DNA of 64,000 nt from Enoplosus armatus. Taxonomy: Eukaryota > Chordata > Actinopteri > Centrarchiformes > Enoplosidae. Location of the stretch: assembly GCF_043641665.1 (NCBI RefSeq), contig NC_092203.1, positions 10,145,067 through 10,209,066 of the forward strand, given 5' to 3'. The notes below the pieces were generated by a model. It saw nothing but the letters and a program-made list of their open reading frames with translations, was not told the DNA's origin and made no database searches. Position numbers and translations under genes: made by a program. Below are positions 61,151-64,000 of this stretch, one piece after another. Positions within the stretch are counted from its first letter, which is position 1. Every line of letters starts with the position of its first letter.

Positions 61151-63119
61151 AGATCACGAGGACGAAATTACTGATCACAGAAACGTATTCTTTAAGTATA
61201 ATTTGATCCACAATAAACAAGACGATTAAGATATAACAATTATTACAACATTAAGCAGAATAATCAGGATCACAATTTTAGCGAGGGACAGAGCGTCTTC
61301 CTCTGTCTTCCTCCAAGGAGGTGAAAGCTGAATTAAATATGCATGTTTTGGGGGTTTTTTTTTACACTGCTGTTACAATAAAAAGACTGATTCTTTGCAT
61401 TTGCTTTGACCTGTTTGGAGGATCTAAGATTACTGCATCAGATGGCGTCAGCCTCAGAAAAGTACACTAAACTGGCTTTCAAATGATTTCCTCTAATTGC
61501 TTAACCTCTGTGGTGCTTTCTCAGTGTATTGTCCTGTGTGGCAATACTCAATGATAGCAAGAGCAGGTTGAAACAGATTGCTGCTGCTGGAGAAAATCCC
61601 CTCAATAGCAATTATGGTGTTTTGATGATTCTTAATTGTAGTGAAAGTTTAGATAGTCACTTATGTGGTGAGCGGCTTTTAAGAGGCCTTGGGCCTTCGA
61701 AATCTGTTAAATCTTAATCATGTCATTTTAAAAAGGTTACCTTCCTCGCCTGTCACACACAACAAACACGATCAATCAAGTCACTTAGAAGTTGATTTGT
61801 TTTCAATGTAGTTCAGCGACCACAGAAACTTGGCCAACATGTAAACAAGTTAAGAAGTAGTGATCGTAGCTGAACTTTCTTAAGGTCATCTGCACTTCTG
61901 TTTTTTGTCTTTCCAGCCTTTTTTAGTGTCATTAACGCCTGTCTCATGCAAAATAATGGATATTCAGTTGACTGCGGTTGATCAACATTTTCGAGCTCAC
62001 AACAACCTCCAAGAAAAACAGAGAAAGCTTTGGCTTGTTGTTTGCGATCGATGGTGAGCTCCAAAGTCCTGTTTGGGAGATTATTATTGACTTCCACCTT
62101 AAAAACACAACTTGAATGCACAAACTGTATGCATATATATACAAGGTTTCTCTGCCATCACTCTTACATCACCAAAAAGCACACAAAAACCATCCATGTT
62201 GCTTGCAGGGTGCACAGAGCACAAAACACCTGGCCACGGTCTAAATTTAACACGACTGGTGGAGGGTCATAATTTCCCCAGCCGAATCTGGCAACATGCT
62301 GCTTTTGGTCACCATTTTACCTCCATGAACATGAACTGGTGCTTGTTTTTATGATGTTAAAGCACAGAATGATACACGACCCTGGAAGGAAGCAGTCTGA
62401 CTAGTTGGGCCCGATGGGAAATCGAGGCTACATCTGGCCTTAACAAATACACCTGTGCTTTTGGAGCCTAATGCATAATGCAAGAGAACATATTAGAAAT
62501 AGATAGGGGGGAAAATGGGACAGAGCTGGTAGCCGGCCTCTGACCGCTCTAGGAAACACCCAAAACACTGCAGCAGAAGGGTACAGGATGGTTGAGTCAC
62601 AGTCAAAATTGTTTAAATGTAGTGATGAATTACTATTGCTTTAAATAACCCTGTTTTTATTTAATTTTCCACTGGTTTTACACTGTTGAAAATGTATTTA
62701 TGTTTTAAAAGCCTTGTACAGAAATTCAGAGTAAAAGGCAGCCTTTTGAGCCATGCCACAAAAAAAGCTATTTTAAAAATGATCAGTATTGCTGGCAAAA
62801 GTTTCTCAAACGGATAGTTTCTCGCCTTCCACTCTTTGATTCAACTATAAAGTCAGTGCACTTGTCATGATTTTTAAGTAAATAAATAATAAAGTAAATA
62901 ATCAACTCAGCCAGACAGAGTAAACATTACTTTTAGTCAGCTATCAGGACAGTTTGTTACGGCACACTTTGTCCAAAATAAACTGAATTTATTTTTCCTT
63001 GTGTTCACAGTGTTTCTGGGCTTTTAGTCTAACACTAAACACTTCATGTCTCGTAATGATTAACTGTGTCGGGGGGGGGGGTGTCATTTGCCAAGTGAAG
63101 CCAAAGGCAAAATGTTCAC

Positions 63120-63233
63120 CTTGTCGGAACAACAAAGTTGTATTGAATTGTGCTCAAATGATTAATTGACTAAAAGAAACAACACAAAAACATATTAACC
63201 AATAACGAAAGGACGTGTTTGTTGCAGCCCTAA
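63120..63233. mobile_element. hAT-like MITE relic (one end)
   Basis: ATGATTAATTGACTAAAAG and the terminal TGTTTGTTGCAGCCCTA match one end of the 53.4-kb element. Confidence 0.45.
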
Positions 63234-63387
63234 AAAGGTCAAATCTTTTTATGTCACGCATTTGTTCATATTTCAACATCTAGATGGATATTTAACACTT
63301 TGAGGTGAGAAGCCTCCCACAGCCGACTTCCGATATTGTGTGTATAAACGACAAATCACAATCTCAGGAAAATAAATTGATCATTAA

Positions 63388-63495
63388 CTGCATGCCGGAG
63401 GTCAAAGGTCAGGGTTGACTACAAACCAACGAGCTCGGAGCTGAGAGACATTTAGCGTCTTGCTCAAAAACCCTTCAGCAGCAGGGAGACTTAAT
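63388..63495 (+). repeat. Repeat copy carrying a DR1 motif
   Basis: GGAGGTCAAAGGTCAGGG, GGAGCTGAGAGAC and GTCTTGCTCAAAAACCCTT follow the pattern at 28.7 kb. The DR1 is at 63399-63411. Confidence 0.5.
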
Positions 63496-64000
63496 CTGGT
63501 GGCAGGGAAGTCAACCATTTCTTCCATTTAATGCAACTGGTAAATGTTGGCTTTCTCCAGTTGAGCGGGACAGAACACAGAGACCCGGGTCTGATGATCG
63601 ACTGCGTTCAGATACCGTTTCAAGTCGAGTTTGATGTGTAGCAGAGCTGAAACTGAATCATCAGATCTGTTGTGCTGCTGAGGATTTAAAAAAAAAAACC
63701 CCAGAGCTGCTTCATCCTCGCCATATTGACGTAACCTTACACTGGTGTGCAAGAGGATCAATGTCTGTGTGAAACTGCTGCAGTGTACAAAAAGGGGGGA
63801 GGCCAAATGTGAAGGCACGAGACTCGACTTATCTGTCTGTCAGCCTCAGCGGTGGATACATGCAGAAATTTAAACAGCCATTTCCCCCAAATTACCAGCA
63901 AAACATGACTTTTTCACCGGAGTGTGACCTCTGCAGCCGCTGGTTGATTGCTTGAGCTGCATTCACGTCATGTCAGACCGAGGACGAGAAACAGGACAGG

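Larger units (their letters stand above)
50895..64000 (-). other. acvr2a: acvr2a intron 1 (5' end beyond window)
   Basis: More than 13 kb without a convincing exon. I looked on the minus strand for an ATG plus hydrophobic leader ending in phase 1 before a GT and found none. The stretch contains MITE copies (53.4 and 63.1 kb), dispersed repeats (55.0, 56.3, 60.9, 63.4 kb), G21 (58177-58197), AT (59279-59302) and GGA (60451-60490) simple repeats, and candidate regulatory blocks. Long human intron 1 makes this plausible. Confidence 0.55.

Overview
The window is nuclear DNA from a vertebrate, almost certainly a ray-finned (percomorph-type) fish. It carries three intron-rich genes of known vertebrate families. 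Splice sites are GT-AG apart from one GC-AG. Introns are small to medium. The non-coding DNA holds CA/GT microsatellites and dispersed repeats of kinds I associate with teleosts (tRNA-like SINE remnants, hAT-like MITEs, 'CTTTTAGCTGATGCTCTT' and 'GCTAGC/CATGCTAAC' repeats). There are no bacterial operons, CRISPR arrays, tRNA or rRNA genes, and no intact transposon or viral genes that I can see.

Layout: (1) 1-21.6 kb, minus strand: mbd5 (methyl-CpG-binding-domain protein 5). I assembled a nine-exon, 1,450-codon CDS (2921-16386) with an N-terminal MBD, a long Ser/Pro/Gly-rich middle and a C-terminal PWWP module. Its 3' UTR runs to the left edge. A GC-rich presumptive promoter with a palindromic NRF1 site lies near 21.4-21.6 kb. 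(2) 21.6-23.9 kb: AT-rich intergenic DNA between divergent promoters. (3) 23.9-28.0 kb, plus strand: orc4 (origin recognition complex subunit 4), with one non-coding exon and 13 coding exons (434 codons), an E2F-like promoter site and a poly(A) signal at 27982. (4) 28.0-30.6 kb: gap between two convergent genes. (5) 30.6-64 kb, minus strand: acvr2a (activin receptor type-2A). Ten constitutive coding exons (ectodomain to stop) lie at 34419-50894, with a roughly 3.8 kb 3' UTR. The signal-peptide exon was not found and is probably beyond 64 kb, so intron 1 fills 50.9 kb to the right edge.

The order ACVR2A-ORC4-MBD5, with MBD5 and ORC4 head-to-head and ORC4 and ACVR2A tail-to-tail, is the order I know from human 2q22-q23. 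This is a deeply conserved linkage group and not a functional operon: the three genes act separately in chromatin regulation, DNA replication licensing and activin/BMP signalling.

The most interesting items are a 24-nt in-frame microexon in acvr2a (43046-43069), which inserts eight residues between the transmembrane and kinase segments and has hallmarks of a neural microexon; a 92-bp GC-AG intron inside the acvr2a kinase domain; a 78-bp orc4 intron that is fully open and in frame; a G-quadruplex-type tract just past the predicted acvr2a poly(A) site; and two repeat-borne perfect DR1 nuclear-receptor sites. Exon boundaries were placed by eye from splice consensus, reading phase and remembered family sequence. 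No alignment or search was run.
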